Shown here one piece after another: positions 35,719-48,652 of a stretch of DNA of 64,000 nucleotides. Under the pieces are notes generated by a model. The model was not told the origin of the DNA and searched no databases. It was given only the letters and a program-made list of their open reading frames with translations. The DNA lies in NCBI RefSeq assembly GCF_900496995.4, contig NC_044011.1:17640041-17704040 (forward strand), in the 5' to 3' direction. The DNA is from Aquila chrysaetos chrysaetos. Lineage: Eukaryota > Chordata > Aves > Accipitriformes > Accipitridae. The stretch's first letter is position 1, and every line of letters starts with the position of its first letter. The position numbers and the translations under genes were made by a program.

Positions 35719-35969
35719 ATGACTCCTGGAGGTGGTAGTGGGCCCATGAAAGACTGTGAATACAGTCAGATCAGCACACACAGCTCTTCGTCTCCCATGG
35801 AGTCTCCCCATAAGAAAAAGAAATCAGCTCCCAAGAGAAAATGGGAGGTTTTTCCTGGAAGAAACAAATTCTTCTGCAATGGGAGGATCATGATGGCTCG
35901 ACAGACTGGAGTCTTCTACCTGACTCTTGTTCTCATCTTGGTCACCAGTGGACTCTTCTTTGCATTTGA
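35719..35969 (+). CDS. ZDHHC14: ZDHHC14 exon 1 (first 83 codons)
   Basis: This is the first coding exon of a DHHC-type protein S-palmitoyltransferase of the ER/Golgi membranes. The N-terminus [20 protein letters not shown] is specific to ZDHHC14 as opposed to its paralogues ZDHHC18 and ZDHHC9. It is followed by a Ser/Pro stretch, the basic patch [11 protein letters not shown] (residues 31-41), the family block [20 protein letters not shown] (42-61), and the first membrane helix (about 64-83, [21 protein letters not shown]). The exon ends TTTGA|GTAAGT, phase 2, so the next exon should finish an Asp or Glu codon and begin CPYLA or similar. The catalytic DHHC-cysteine-rich domain lies in later exons beyond this window. 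The ATG is the first in its frame but has a weak context (T at -3, A at +4). A second in-frame ATG follows at codon 10. Confidence 0.95.
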
Positions 35970-38900
35970 GTAAGTGACATAAAGTCTTCATATCTTTCTG
36001 CTCTTCCTCTAGTATTTATCTTCTGACTGAAAGCAAAGTACACGTTTATTGAGATGCCATAGAGAATGCTGACTGAGTTCAGCTAATGTTGGTTTATATA
36101 ATTGAAAATATGGCCTGATAAGATCCTGAGGGATGTACGATCCTGTTTCGGTTATCGTACTCTGTGGAAAAGTGATGTTTGAGGATTAAGGTAGTAGTGC
36201 TTTTATACCACAGGTTTCCAGCTCTTGCTGATGTTGCAAGAGGAGTGTAAAACAGCAGGTTTGGTATGGTCAGGAAATGATGTAGCTTCTTGTCTGTCAG
36301 TTACTCTGCTGAGAATCAAAACTGGCAGGTGCAAAAGTAGTGACCCTTTTTTGCAGAACTGAATGCAAGAAAAGCAGTATCTTTCATTAGTTTATGAATT
36401 AGGCCTGTTGGTTTTTTTTTTCCTCTTGAAGTCGTTTAGTAGCTTATAGATGATAATTCCAAGTTAGTTAAAAAAAAAAAAAAAAAAGAAAAAAAAGAAG
36501 AGAGCTGTACAATTTTGCATGTACCTAGCTTTCCACCACTAGGTAACAGCATTACTTTCTGTTTGTGATAACTTGTGTGTGAGTTTGGTCTTAGTTTAAG
36601 CTATGTTTAGTTTGCAGGTTTGGATTTTTTTTAAGCACGCTTCTGGTGTTCTCCTAGGGCTTTTTTCTCTGTTGCCCTGAATCTTCAGGAGCCCTTTTCA
36701 TCTCTGTGAAGTGAACATACAGTGACAGCATATCAAATATACTGATTTTTGCAGTTAGGTTCAAGTGGTTAAATTAACTATGCATGACAATAAAGAATTA
36801 GGGACTTGATGTGAACAATACAGTTTGACTTTTATTTACTTATTTTTTTAAAGCACCAAGTACAAAGGTGCTCACACTGCTAAAACACTTGGTATAGTAA
36901 TAATTTAATTATTTTCAATGAGTTAATACTATTTTACCTGGTTTAAATTTGATTTGTGGTCTGTGGCAGGAAAAAATTCTTCAAATTACATATACAGCTC
37001 TTACTGTTTTCTTGAATAGGAGCTATTTATAAGTAAGCTTCAGTGCCTCCAGAAGTTCTGCTTGATTTACTAAGTGATACAGTTGAACAACATAGGTCAT
37101 TTATTACTTGTCATCTTCAAGGAAGAAGATAGTGACATTAACAAACCCAAAATTGTACCAGTTAAATGTAGTCCATCTTAACGTACTGGTAGCAGTAAAG
37201 AAGGTAAAAATCCTCAGCAGGTAACCAGTGGCTAAAAATATATGTGAGCTCAGCAGAGGTATTAAAGGTGTAGCCTGATAGTATTGCATCGGGACTGGGT
37301 GCTACTCTATTCTGTTTGCCACAATTATGCCTGCTTTTGGAAAGCTTTTCTCTTGTGGGCTGACGCTTGCATCTGTGTGCCGTCTCATCACCTTCAGCAG
37401 AGCCTCTGAAGGCAAGCGCTGGACTTCCCGCAAATACCAGAATGTAACTGTAAGATCAAAACTGTAATGTTTTATAATCGTGATTGTAAAACTTACTTAT
37501 TAAGCCACCATTTACAGTTTATTTATTCGTTTTAACACTTTGATCCTTCAGAGATAGATGTTCTCTGCAGCTTCATGGTTCAGAACTGCTAAAGCAGCAC
37601 AAGCTGCTAGCTGTTCATCACCTTCTGATTTCATTACTACTGTGAGTTATGTCCTCTACCAGAGTCAAACATTACAACTTCTGTCATGTCTTTGAGCTTA
37701 TTTGGACTGTAACTGTATGTGATGGACAACATTTTTAGTCAAGCTACAGCATTTTGATATATATTTGGTGTTTATTCTAACTGGCAGTCTTGAAGCAGGG
37801 AAAAATCTTGGGCTTTATATAACTACACAAATTCTGTGTGTGTGTGTACTGGTCTTGAGTCATTCTTGTATCACTTGCACTCTCCCTTCTAAGAAAAATC
37901 AAAGTAGAGGGTGGCAACGATATTTCATTTTTATAACAATAAGGTAGATTTTGGTCTTTAAAAAGCACTTACACTGGCAAATTATTACTCATCCTCTGAA
38001 GGCTAATTAAAATCCAAACCTTAAGACTATGAGAATGGTGTTCAGCATGTTTGTGATGTTTGAACTGCAGAAGGTTGTTAATGTTACAAAGAAAAGAGGG
38101 GAGTGTCTTTGATTAAAAAGTGTTACTTTGAAGCAGTTTCTAATTGTGTCTCTTCCTGGTGGGCTGAAGTTACTATTTATTGATCAGTTGATAACATCTT
38201 GAGTTGTTAGAGTGTCACTTCCATTATTTGGCTGATTTGGTTGTGACACTCCTAATTAACCAACTGTTTACAGAATATGAGAGAAATGTGTTTGTCCTTT
38301 GTGTACACGTGAGGCAAAGTGATTTTTAAATGGGCATGTGCCGTGTGTGTCTGAACTGTAAGGTCAAACTGTCAGGAATAACATACAGGAAGATACCCTG
38401 TATGTTCTTGGAATTGTTTGGTCTTTTTCCTACAATTGAAAGAAATGATTTTGTTCCCTTCGGTTTTGGTAGCTGGAAAACAGGTACTCATGTTCCAAGT
38501 CATTCCCTGGTGGCAGGCAGTGAAGAGGGGGAGTAGGAAAGAGATGACTTTGACAGCTAATTCCAGGGAAAGCATTGTGCTAATGTAAACACTTGTCCTT
38601 TATCCTTTTGGCTTCATTTGTTCCTCCAACATGGTTTTCCCCCCTTCCTTTTATTTTATACTCTTGACACCCATTCATCCAGAGCTGTATCTCGTGTGCT
38701 TTGGAATCCTCTCCAGGGGAGAAATACATTTCTCTGAATCAACAAATCCTAGCCCTCCAAAAGCAAACATATGTCATACATCTTGACCTGTATAGCTTTT
38801 GACATTGAACCATGCCTTTGTAATCTTTGTTTCTTCATATTTATGCTTCTGTGCTTTTTCCTGCTTACTTTTTCTAGCTCCTACTTTCAGCTGGTTTTAT

Positions 38901-41900
38901 TCCTTTCTGTTGACTTTTATCTCTCATATACTCCAAGTACATCACCACTTCTTCCTTTTATCATTTCACTGTTCTTTTTCATTTTCAAAGAGGTAAGCTG
39001 GAATTTGCTTAAAAGAAAAACAACAATAAACCATGAGCTTTCAGGCAGGTGAAATATTTATAATTCCTGCCTCCCTCCCCTTCCAAAAGAAGCGAATGCA
39101 AATTACAAGCAGTTTTATTTATGTAACTTGTCTATTAAATGTAATGTGAATTATTGCAAGCACTTTTGGGTCCCAAGAGGGATGCTGTGCTTGAAGTATT
39201 CTTAAAAATGATGCCCATTTTAAAATGCTCAAGCTGAGGCACCACAAATTAATTTGTCTTTAAAATTTGGGTATGTTATTTTATCATGGGAATATATTTC
39301 CTAACTCTAAACTTGTGCTATTTAGCTGTTTTCTTCTTGCAAATTTGGCTTTGTGTTGCACTTCCTTTTTTTCCTTTGCCTTGCCCCATTACACAGACAT
39401 ATATTTTTTTTTTAAACTATTCAGTGCTCATGTAAAAGTAGCTGCATGAAAATCTTAGAAAAAAAAAATTCCTTTCCCCAGAGCAAAGATAACATCCATA
39501 ACTGAAGGGTAGATCTCACTGCTGTACCTAGTGAGTTCAACCACTGTATTTACATATATATAAAGTCCTTTACTGGTGCAATAAAGAGAGGCAAAACTAA
39601 AGCACTTCATACTTACTGCTTTTATTCAGCTAGGTATACATACCTAAAAGAGAAAAGAAACCTTTATGCCTATGGTCATTTGGTGTACTGTTTTTGTAGG
39701 TTACAGGAAAGCAAAATGAAGGCTGAATGACATATTTAACACAGTAGGATATGTAAACCAGACATCTTGTTGTTAAATGGCAAATCTTGTATGGATGCAC
39801 AAGCTTCACGAGTTCAGAGCGGTAAACGAGCTTGGCTGCTTTGCTACTGTGAGTTAACGCTGCCCCTGTGTGCCAGCTCCCTTCCTTCTTGGACCTCGCT
39901 GCGCAGGTAGCAGGAGGGAACATGTCTGCACCTGAGCTGCTTCAGTTCAGGCAGGCAAATTAAACTTCCCATAAAGGTGGGTTGAAGTGATGATGCTGAC
40001 TGAACTGAATTGACTCAGGCACAGTCAACTGTCAACTCATTTGCAGGGTGAGTGGCTCTGGAAGAAGGTTGGAGCAGATGGTAGGATGCCGGAAGGGCTG
40101 AAGTAGTGCAGCTTTTTTCTCTGTAAACGTGAGTCAGAGCCCAATCACTTCTGATACCATTTGACACTTGCACTGATTCAACAAACTGGAGAGTTTTTTG
40201 TTTGGTTTTTGTTGTTGTTGTGTTTTTTTTTTAGCTAGTTAACATTTGATTTTTGTGAGCATTGGTGTCATTGCACTGTCTTTCAAAAGATGGATGCTGG
40301 AAAATTATTCAAACTGTGACTGTTTATGTGCATATGTGTGTACAAATCATTGCTTTCTATCTGTTCTTGCTGTTGCTGGCAACCAGCTCCATGCCTCCCA
40401 CTTTGAAAACCAGTGTGACTGGAGGACATTCATGAGTCACGCTTTCTGGTGCAGTGTAGATTGTTCAATATTGAACTTCCATAGTGCGTGTGTGCTATGG
40501 CAAAGTGGTGTAACTTGCTACTTACTGTGACAAACCTCTATGTGTAAACACTGATGTCAGTAAGCTGAGCGTTTTCACTGTGGTATCAACAATTATCTTC
40601 ATCTTATGGCAAATGTTTTCTGCTTTTGCAAGAGGTGGATTCTTAGTGTGAGGTCATATTCCAAGTAGGTAGAATGTTCTTCATCTAATAACCTCCTTTA
40701 ACTTTTTTCCTCTGCTCTTGAGTTAGGTTACTTGCATCTTTTGATGACCATGTCCTTAAACTATAAGTTCCTTAGAAGGAATTGCTACCAATCTGACTTC
40801 AGCTGTTAAAGGCTGCTATAAACTTGTAGGGCATTTTCTGCTGAGGATGTTAAAACAGATTTTAAAGCAAAAATCGTGGTATATAAACTAAAATGATTGT
40901 TCAACAGAGAACTGCATCCTTTTCTACATGGAAGGCAGTAGCCACCTAAGAGTGCATAGTGGCGTAGGCGAATGCAGTGATGACTATGAGTAGGTGTTTT
41001 TTCCCCCAGTTTTCTTTGTTGGGTGAAAAAAAAAAAGTCTGTCATTAAAATTAAACCAGAGCAATATTTCTGTTTCTCATTTTGCCATATTACGTATCTC
41101 TAACTTAGTGGAAATGTCATGGAATACAGTAAGTCTAATCTTTAGGGTGTACTCTTTGTATTGAATTTATATAGATATACCAAATGATATGGGAAATTCC
41201 TAAGGGATGGTATGCATTCCAACCAGCTGTTGTTTATTCTTGGCACTTAAATTACCCTGAAAATGTTAACTGTCAGATACAGAAATGTTAACTTTCAGGT
41301 ACAAAGTATATCTAATACTTTATTCCTTGACAAGGGACTTTCCTTGGTCACAAGAAAGTTTACTTAATTAATCTCTTCTAAGTTTCCCAGTGATCTGTGC
41401 AAGTATGTCTGCTGAAGTTTCTCTCTGGCTGAAGGGAAATAATTTTGTACTACCCTATCTTAAAGTAGCACTTCACTGAGCAGGTACATCAGTTTAAACT
41501 TTTAAACCTGCTTTGAATGAATTATACGATATAAATTTAAATCCTTTTACCCAGAAATGTACTAATAACATTTGATATAAGGTCATGCACCTCTACTTTT
41601 CAAGGCTAGGCCTATTTATGTGGAAATGGATAATGATTAAATGCTTCATTTTTCAGAGTAAAATTCTGTGAGGATAACAGAAGGATAACCTCTCTTGTTT
41701 TTGGAAGTCGTACCTTTTTTAGTTCCCCTGAAATTGCAGAGGCTTTTTATGTTTTTAACACTAAATCCTTTTCCAAAATAAATGTTAAACTGCTTTTTTT
41801 TCTGAGGCTGGGGTTTTTTTGGTGGTTTTGTTTTTTTTTTAGTTGTTGGGGGTTTTTTGGGTATTCAGCTTAGCTGATGGCCTTTACTGTTTTGTGGAGA

Positions 41901-44900
41901 AGACAAGTTTTGAACGTAATTTTTGGTCTTTTAATTTACTCCTCGCTTGCCTATAGTTCTACTTATATTTCCACCTTTTCTTTGCAGAGGTGGAGGGCAA
42001 TGAAAATAGGGAGTATAACAGTGTAAAAAGTGATGTTGGCTTCTCAGATACCATGTCCTCTCAGGACCTTGAGGAAATCACTGTGTAGCTTTGGACCATT
42101 GATACATGTGCATCTTCAGAGTGAAATGTGAACATTTGTGGTGGTCTTTTCCTGATGTCACCCTGACCCCTTGGAGAAAGAGGGGAAATTCCATCACAGT
42201 CTGTGGTGGGGTGGTTTTCTACACTCATCATAGCTCAGCATGATTGTTGTAGATAGGTGTAAATTTTCACCTAGGATAGTTGATATCCCTTCCAGAGTAG
42301 GGAAAAAAGGTAATTTCAAAAGTTTGCTTATTCTTACCTATATAAATGTCTTCAAATATTTACAAATGCTGATGGATAATACATCTGTACATCCTCAGCC
42401 TTTAGAATGTGAGGTTAGACTTGTAATTTTATGACAGTTGTTTGATAAAATCTATCTTAATTTGTCACTCAAAAGTTTGAGGTTTCTATTGGTAGATATA
42501 ATCTGGATAGTAAGCCTGTTTTGTTTTGTCTTTCCCTGAGTAGGTACTCTTGCCCCTTTATCTGAATGGATGTGTGTCAAAGGTATAAAATGTATCTTCT
42601 GGAGACTAGTGTAGGGAGAGTCATGTTAAATAGATTTACGCTGTTGAAAAACTAATTTCTATTAGTTCTTCTTGGAAGACTGGCATTGTCATGTGACCAT
42701 CTCTGGGACTTTTCTCATATCAACCCCACAGAGATTTTCATACCTTGTTTGAAGGAAAGGTGGTTTTTTTTCAGATGTTTTCTCAAGTCAGTTTCTCGGG
42801 AGTCATGTTACATGTTTAGGTTCATGTAAAGTATTCTTTTTACTCAAGTTCAAATTTGGACTACTGATGAAGCAAATGCCTTTGTTGCTACATTATTTAT
42901 TTTCTGGCATAGCTGTGTTGCATTATTATTTCGTAAATGGCATTTCATACAAAACAAAGTATATCAGTGGATCTGGATGACTGAGAAATTATCTTCCTTT
43001 AGAACAAAAAGAGAAAATATTAGTCTGTGCAGAACTTGAAGCAAACTGTTCTGTTCATTATCCTCTTTTTTGGGGGGTGGGGACAGGGCCTGGGACCAGA
43101 AAAAATATTTGATTAAAAATATCTGCGCTTATTTGTAGATTCAGTAGGAACTGAAATGCTGAAATTTGAACTGGACATTAAATATATAAATTCTCTTTTA
43201 ACAACTAAGTTATACCTTTTGAGTATTTGAAAACAACAGCTAAACAAAATTTCTAGTGGAAGCCATCTCTCCATTCTAGTGTAGCATTAAACTGTTAGTT
43301 GTAACATTCAGATGTGAACTAATTAATGAGAAAGTGAAGATGACTGCAGAAGAGGAGAAACCTGAGATTATTTTTAACTTTCTAAGCTGCATGATTGTTT
43401 CAAAATAGCCCAGTCAAAAAACCCGTTGACTTAAAATACTGTAACACTTTGAAAAATTGCTTAAAATGTTATAACAACTTTATCTAGGAATTCTGTTATC
43501 CTGAATGATGATCGTTCTAAGTGAGGCCATAGTAGCTGATGATCACTTAAGTTCCAGGCTGCCAGTAAAGCTTTGTACATGTCAATGCTGCTCATCTTTC
43601 ATTTGTCAAAGCTGATGGAAAAGGGGAAAAATCTCCCGAAGTCAGCTGGAACTACCAAAGTTTATTAAGCTTCATATAATTACAGCCCATTTTTTTCAGA
43701 ACTTAATACAAAAACTGTAAAGTGGTCAAACTTTTTACAAACTGAAGAAACAGACTAAAATCAAGAAATCAAGATGAAGCCTATGTGTAATAGCCAAAAA
43801 TAAAATTCTGTTCATATTTCTCATATTGCAGAAGTATTAAATGTTACTAACATAAAATGTACCTGGGGAAGGAAGCTGAAGTGTTTTGGAGTTTCGGTTT
43901 TGTGTAACACACACCCTGTCCCTTAGCCTGTTGTTCGTGTTCATATTCAAACTCCTGTTCGTCCTGCAGTTAACAGGTGAAGGGGGCTTTGTATGTGCAA
44001 AGCCCGACCATGGGCTTTCTGCAGTGTGCATTAGTGGAGATCTTACCCAATTGCATTCCAGAACTTTAACTACTAAGTTGACAGTGTGCTGTAGTGCTAT
44101 ATGATTATTCAGCTTCTGTATCCCTGATCACTTCCTCTTCATCAGTGTCCATAGGGTTTATTCACATTATTGTGGGATGGTGGCTAATGAGGTCTTACAT
44201 AATGAGTTTGGCTAATGAGATCACAGCTGTTTTTGTTTTCTGTTTTTGTTTTATGTTTTTCCACTCCTGCCGTCCTCCTAAGTTTCTTACTGCAATAAAT
44301 ACTGGCAGCATGCGCTTTTTGTGGTGAATATGCAGTCAGTTCAGCTTCTTCTTTAAATTTTACTCTTATTTTTAAAAGAAAAATTTACAAAACAGAGATT
44401 AAATAGAATACTGAGAATTAAATTGAAAACTGAGAACCTGAACTCAGAAGTCAAGATGTACATAAAATCTGCGGTTTGTGAATTTCATGTTATAGTTTAA
44501 GTGCGAGATAACACTGTTGCATTGTCTGCATTGAGTGAATTTATGAAATAAATTTGTGCATTTTAGTATGTTTCCTATACATATGACCAATATATATTAT
44601 ATATTAGTTCTTAAGAGCAAGAGACAAATATACAAGCATTGTTACTATTTTAGCATAAACACTCAGTATATTACTGGAAGTTATGAATGTAGATTAAACA
44701 ACATTGGCAGAGATTGGAAGCTTTTCCTTGCCCTAGGAAAAGGAGTGCTAATACAAAACTTTTTTTTCTGATTGTGATAAATTTTGTGTACCTTCTTTTT
44801 TGAGCTGTCTGGATATCAGGAAATTGCAGCCTTGGTCTTGCGTGTTCAGTATACTTGTTAGATATCCCATGCGTTATGAATGCCGTGTTTCAGGCAAGAG

Positions 44901-45669
44901 AGAAGCAAGTGTCAGACCAGCCTGTACTTAAATTTTGCTGGCATGCTTGTTTGTGCTCATGGGGTTTTCATGGCACAACTATCTATGCATGTTCCTTGGT
45001 AAATACTGTTTTATTAGCAAAAAGGGCTTTCTAGTGTTGAATTACAGTGTGGAAGAGTTATAATTTTTCCTAAGTTGGAACTATGTAAAGCAGTTAAAAG
45101 CACTAAGAAGAAAAGTAAAAGCTAGAATAGCAGTGACCTCTCTCTCATCAGTATTGCAACTCTCTAATAAATGTAATTTCTTCAGAGCTGAAGCACATTG
45201 TGCTTCTATATAGTGAAAAAATACAACTTTTAAGATACTTTTATCATTCAACTTGATTTGAACTCTTTCCAGGGCTAGACAGGCATCGGGTGTGGAAACA
45301 GCCAAGTAAATTTTGTCATTAGTCTGAGTAGACTGGTAAATGAAATGTGTTGCATGGTGTGATATAAAAGATTGGAGTGCACTGTGTAAAGAGCATAGTC
45401 ACTTCTGATTTGCCTCAGTGAGTTAGCCTGGAGATGAGAAGGCTCAGGGTGATCTTATTAAAGTATGTACCTGACTGGGGAGGGGGAGTGAAAAAAAAAA
45501 AAAAAAAGGACCCCCAGACTCTTTTCAGTGGTGCCCAGTGACAGGACAAGATGTAATGGACACAAAATTAAATACCATTTAAATGTAAGACAAAAGTGGT
45601 TTTGTTTTGTGGTTTTTTTTTTTTTCCTGTTTGCCTGTTTGGCTTGCAGTTTTCTGCTGTGAGGATGAT
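35970..45669 (+). other. ZDHHC14: ZDHHC14 intron 1, first part
   Basis: The intron starts with a consensus GTAAGT donor. This 9.7-kb part is AT-rich with no exon-like frame I can support and no recognised transposon. It holds simple tracts: an A18 run at 36470-36487, a TG repeat at about 37834-37847, a T/G-rich tract at about 41790-41870, a tandem near-duplication at about 41260-41300, and an A17 run at 45491-45507. Confidence 0.75.
36470..36487. repeat. Poly-A run (A18)
   Basis: Eighteen A in a row, continuing as an A-rich stretch to about 36500. It is not attached to an identifiable retroposon. Confidence 0.9.
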
Positions 45670-45828
45670 TGAACACTAGCACATCTTGCCCAGAGAGGCT
45701 ATGGACATACTGAAAACCAACCAGATGTAGACCTGAGCAGTCTCCTCTAGCTGACCCTGCTTTGAGCTGGGGGGTTGGACTTGATGATCTCCAGAGGTCC
45801 CATCCCACCTCAGCCATTCTGTGTTATC
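45670..45828 (+). mobile_element. CR1 LINE 3' end, plus strand
   Basis: The CR1 blocks appear in order: a 'cttgcccagagaggct' start, 'ctagctgaccctgctttgag', 'gggggttggacttgatgatc', 'tccagaggtccc', and 'cattctgtg' at the end. This is a moderately diverged 3'-end copy of a different subfamily from the copy at 32338. It lies in sense orientation within ZDHHC14 intron 1. Confidence 0.88.
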
Positions 45829-46208
45829 TGTGAAAATCGGAGAGCTTCATCCCATCAGACAGCAAAAGGTATATCTAGTGAGATAATTTTAATCTTGTTT
45901 TAATGACCCATTTATTAGATGCATATTTCGTGAGAACTTCTGTTTTATCTAGTCTTTGGATCTGAACCTAAAGTCTCAGTCCAACAAAACGTAAAAATTT
46001 GCAAGTGAAATGGCCATAGCTGTTCTTTTTGTCCCCTCTTCTCTTGTCACCTTTCAATATGGCGCTCTCAGTTCAAAGTGCATTTTCCAACACTTCTTGG
46101 AAATTCTTTTCCTGCTTTCTTTCACTTGTCTGCTGTTCCTCACCGAGCTTTGCCCTCTACTATCCATCTGGCTTTTGCTAAATTATAGTTAGTATTTTCT
46201 TTTCTTAT

Positions 46209-46247
46209 CATTAGGTTTAAATAAAACAGCATTAGGTTTAAATAAAA
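46209..46247. repeat. 18-bp tandem duplication, period 21
   Basis: The word cattaggtttaaataaaa occurs at 46209-46226 and again at 46230-46247, separated by three bases. It is a perfect and therefore recent duplication. Confidence 0.9.
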
Positions 46248-46791
46248 TCAGTTTCATCCAGAAGAATGTCTCTGTATACAGTTGTTCCAGCAGTGTAATG
46301 TGTTCATCAGTTGGTCCGTGTCTCACTTAAATTTTGTGAGCTTTTCTTTCCTTTTGTCTAATCTTCCTAGCTACTTGTTCACTTTTAATAGACTAAGAAC
46401 ACTGTTGCTGTAGAAGGGGTGGGGAAGTAGCAAAAGTGAAGTTGAAAGACTTAGTTTTCCCCTTTCCGTAGTCATAAGAGTACAATTTTTTCCTGTAATC
46501 TACATTGTATTTGCCTATATCATAGTTCAGATATGTGAAATCATGGGGTCTGTCTCCCAGTGCTTGAGCCAGGTCAAAAAGTTTTTCAGATCCTGCAGGA
46601 TCTTGAGCCTGCTACTTGACAATACTAGCTTCAGACCAACTCTTCTACCTTAACAGATAGCATGTTCCAACTTTGGGACTCCTAGACATAAAGGATCCAG
46701 CTGCTAAAGCTGGATTTGTTAACTCTGGAGAAGGGAAAACACCCTAGATACATCAGATTAATCCAAACTCCCTTTAAACATTGATTTGCTT

Positions 46792-46817
46792 AAAAAAAAA
46801 AAAAAAAAAAAAAAAAA
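46792..46817. repeat. Poly-A run (A26)
   Basis: Twenty-six consecutive A in intron 1. No upstream retroposon body is recognised, so it is treated as a simple repeat. Confidence 0.9.
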
Positions 46818-48353
46818 GTGTAAATAATTCCAGTAAGGCAGGTCTCCAGTTCTGGATTACAAATTGGAAATAAAATGGTAGGAGGAGAAAGCTTAAATGA
46901 AGCTAAGCATATTTTATTTGAGTGAAATATATCTGAATGTCTGTGTCCTATAGTAGCTATTACTGCTAAGTTTCCCTGAGGCTGGTGGAAGCCAAAGGGG
47001 CATTTCCTGATACCACATATTCAAAGCACTGTATTTCAGAGTAAACTTCATGCCTGTAGACCTGCCTGCTTTTTCTGAGGGGACGGGGGCTGGCCCTTAC
47101 TGCTCATGAATTCAAACAAAACTTCAGAGTATTTCATAGGAGCATCCCAGTTTCCTTTCTGTTTAGCAGGCTCAGTTGCAGTGAGATTAATCTGATGGTC
47201 ATAGGCTGCTGAAAGGGATGGACCCACCTCTTCCCTTCTCCCAGGCCTCAGATGTTGCTTCTTTTGTCTGGCTCTGCTGTTTTCCACACCCAGTGGTGAA
47301 CCACTTCAGGGAGTTCCCTTCCTGGAGAAAGCTTATCCTTCCCTTCTGCCCACACAAAGAAAAACTTTCTGTTGCTTTAGATCCTTGAGCTGAATCCCTG
47401 AAAATTCAGAAAAATGTTATTACTAGTGCAAGGGAGGAAGCGAGAGGGAGGAGATTGTCAGATCATCTTAGTTGTGATTTGAAATTGTATCCCAACTTGA
47501 GGAAACTTGTTACGTACTCTTGGTTCATTGTTTGGCATCGGTGAGGGCACAAACAGAACATCTGTAGGCTTACCTGGTTTACTATTTAGTTGCTTAATGA
47601 GAATCTACGGAGTTCTGACTTCTTAATCATATTTTATTTCTGAAGCAACTGGATTGTAGTTTACAGAACTTGAACTGCAGCATCTTTTGAATAACACATT
47701 AAGTGTTCCGTAGTTGTTCATGTCCTATGAGTTTTCTGTAATTTTTTTTAAAAAGACACTATACCCAATTCTGTAACATAACACAGGGGCAGTAACTGAA
47801 GCGATTCTTCTCACATCCTTGCCTGTGTAGTGTATGTTCCCCATATCCAGACTGCAGAGCCACTGTATTGTATTGCATTTGATAGCAGAGCCTATGGAAA
47901 AGCTGCATGAATGCTTCTTCACCTTAGTTTGTTCAAAAGATGTTAAACTGAATCAGGAAAGGAGTATTCTCAATCCTTGCCATTTCTCCCACTCTTCAGC
48001 TGAAAGAGAAAACAACCCAGGGAAATTGCCTGTTTCTTCACAGTCCCTTTCAGCTGCCTACTTGGGTGGGGGTTTTTTGTTTTGTTGGTTTGTTTGGTAT
48101 TGTAAATGTTGAAAGTTTCAGCTTAGGAGGATGAAGAAAGAATCATAGAGCAGTTAATGGGAAATTGAGCCGCCTGCATGCAAGAGGCAGTTGGAGTGGA
48201 TGGCTCTATTCACAGAGCAATAAAAGAATTGGCCTTTAAAATGATTTTGTTAAATAAGACACCTAAAGCTAATCAGAGCAGAAGGAATTGTCTATAGAGC
48301 AGAAGATGGGGAAGAAGTTGTGGACTGAAAGCTGACAGAGATGAATCTAAGGG

Positions 48354-48652
48354 GCGTTGTAGTGAGGTGGGTGATGGTCTCTTCTGTCAGGTGGCTGGAG
48401 ATAGGATGGGAGGAAATGGCCTCAAGTTGCGGCAAGGGAGATTTAGGTTAGATATTAGGAAAAATTTCTTTACTGAGAGGGTTGTCAGACATTGGAATAG
48501 GCTGCCCAGCGAAGTGGTTGAGTCACCATCCCTGGAGGTATTCAAAAAGCACATAGACGGGGTACTCCAGAACGTGGTTTAGTGGGCATGGATGATGGTT
48601 GGACTCGATGATCTTGAAGGTCTTTTCCAACCTAAATGATTCTGTGATTCTA
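48354..48652 (+). mobile_element. CR1 LINE 3' end, plus strand, young
   Basis: It starts at a GTAGTGAGGTGGGTG-like block, encodes the CR1 ORF2 tail ([16 protein letters not shown], then [20 protein letters not shown]), and continues into the 3' UTR with 'ggttggactcgatgatctt' and 'ggtcttttccaacctaaatg'. It ends in 'attctgtgattct', the terminal octamer. Compared with the consensus, an internal piece near the start is altered or deleted. It lies in sense orientation in ZDHHC14 intron 1 and belongs to the same subfamily type as the copy at 32338. Confidence 0.95.

Larger units (their letters stand above)
45829..48353 (+). other. ZDHHC14: ZDHHC14 intron 1, between CR1 copies
   Basis: AT-rich intronic DNA without a supported exon. 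It contains a short tandem duplication at 46209-46247 and an A26 run at 46792-46817. Confidence 0.7.

Noticed and set aside
48367..48582. 71-codon frame with a protein-like sequence
   Set aside because: It is the C-terminal tail of CR1 ORF2, a transposon remnant, not a gene.
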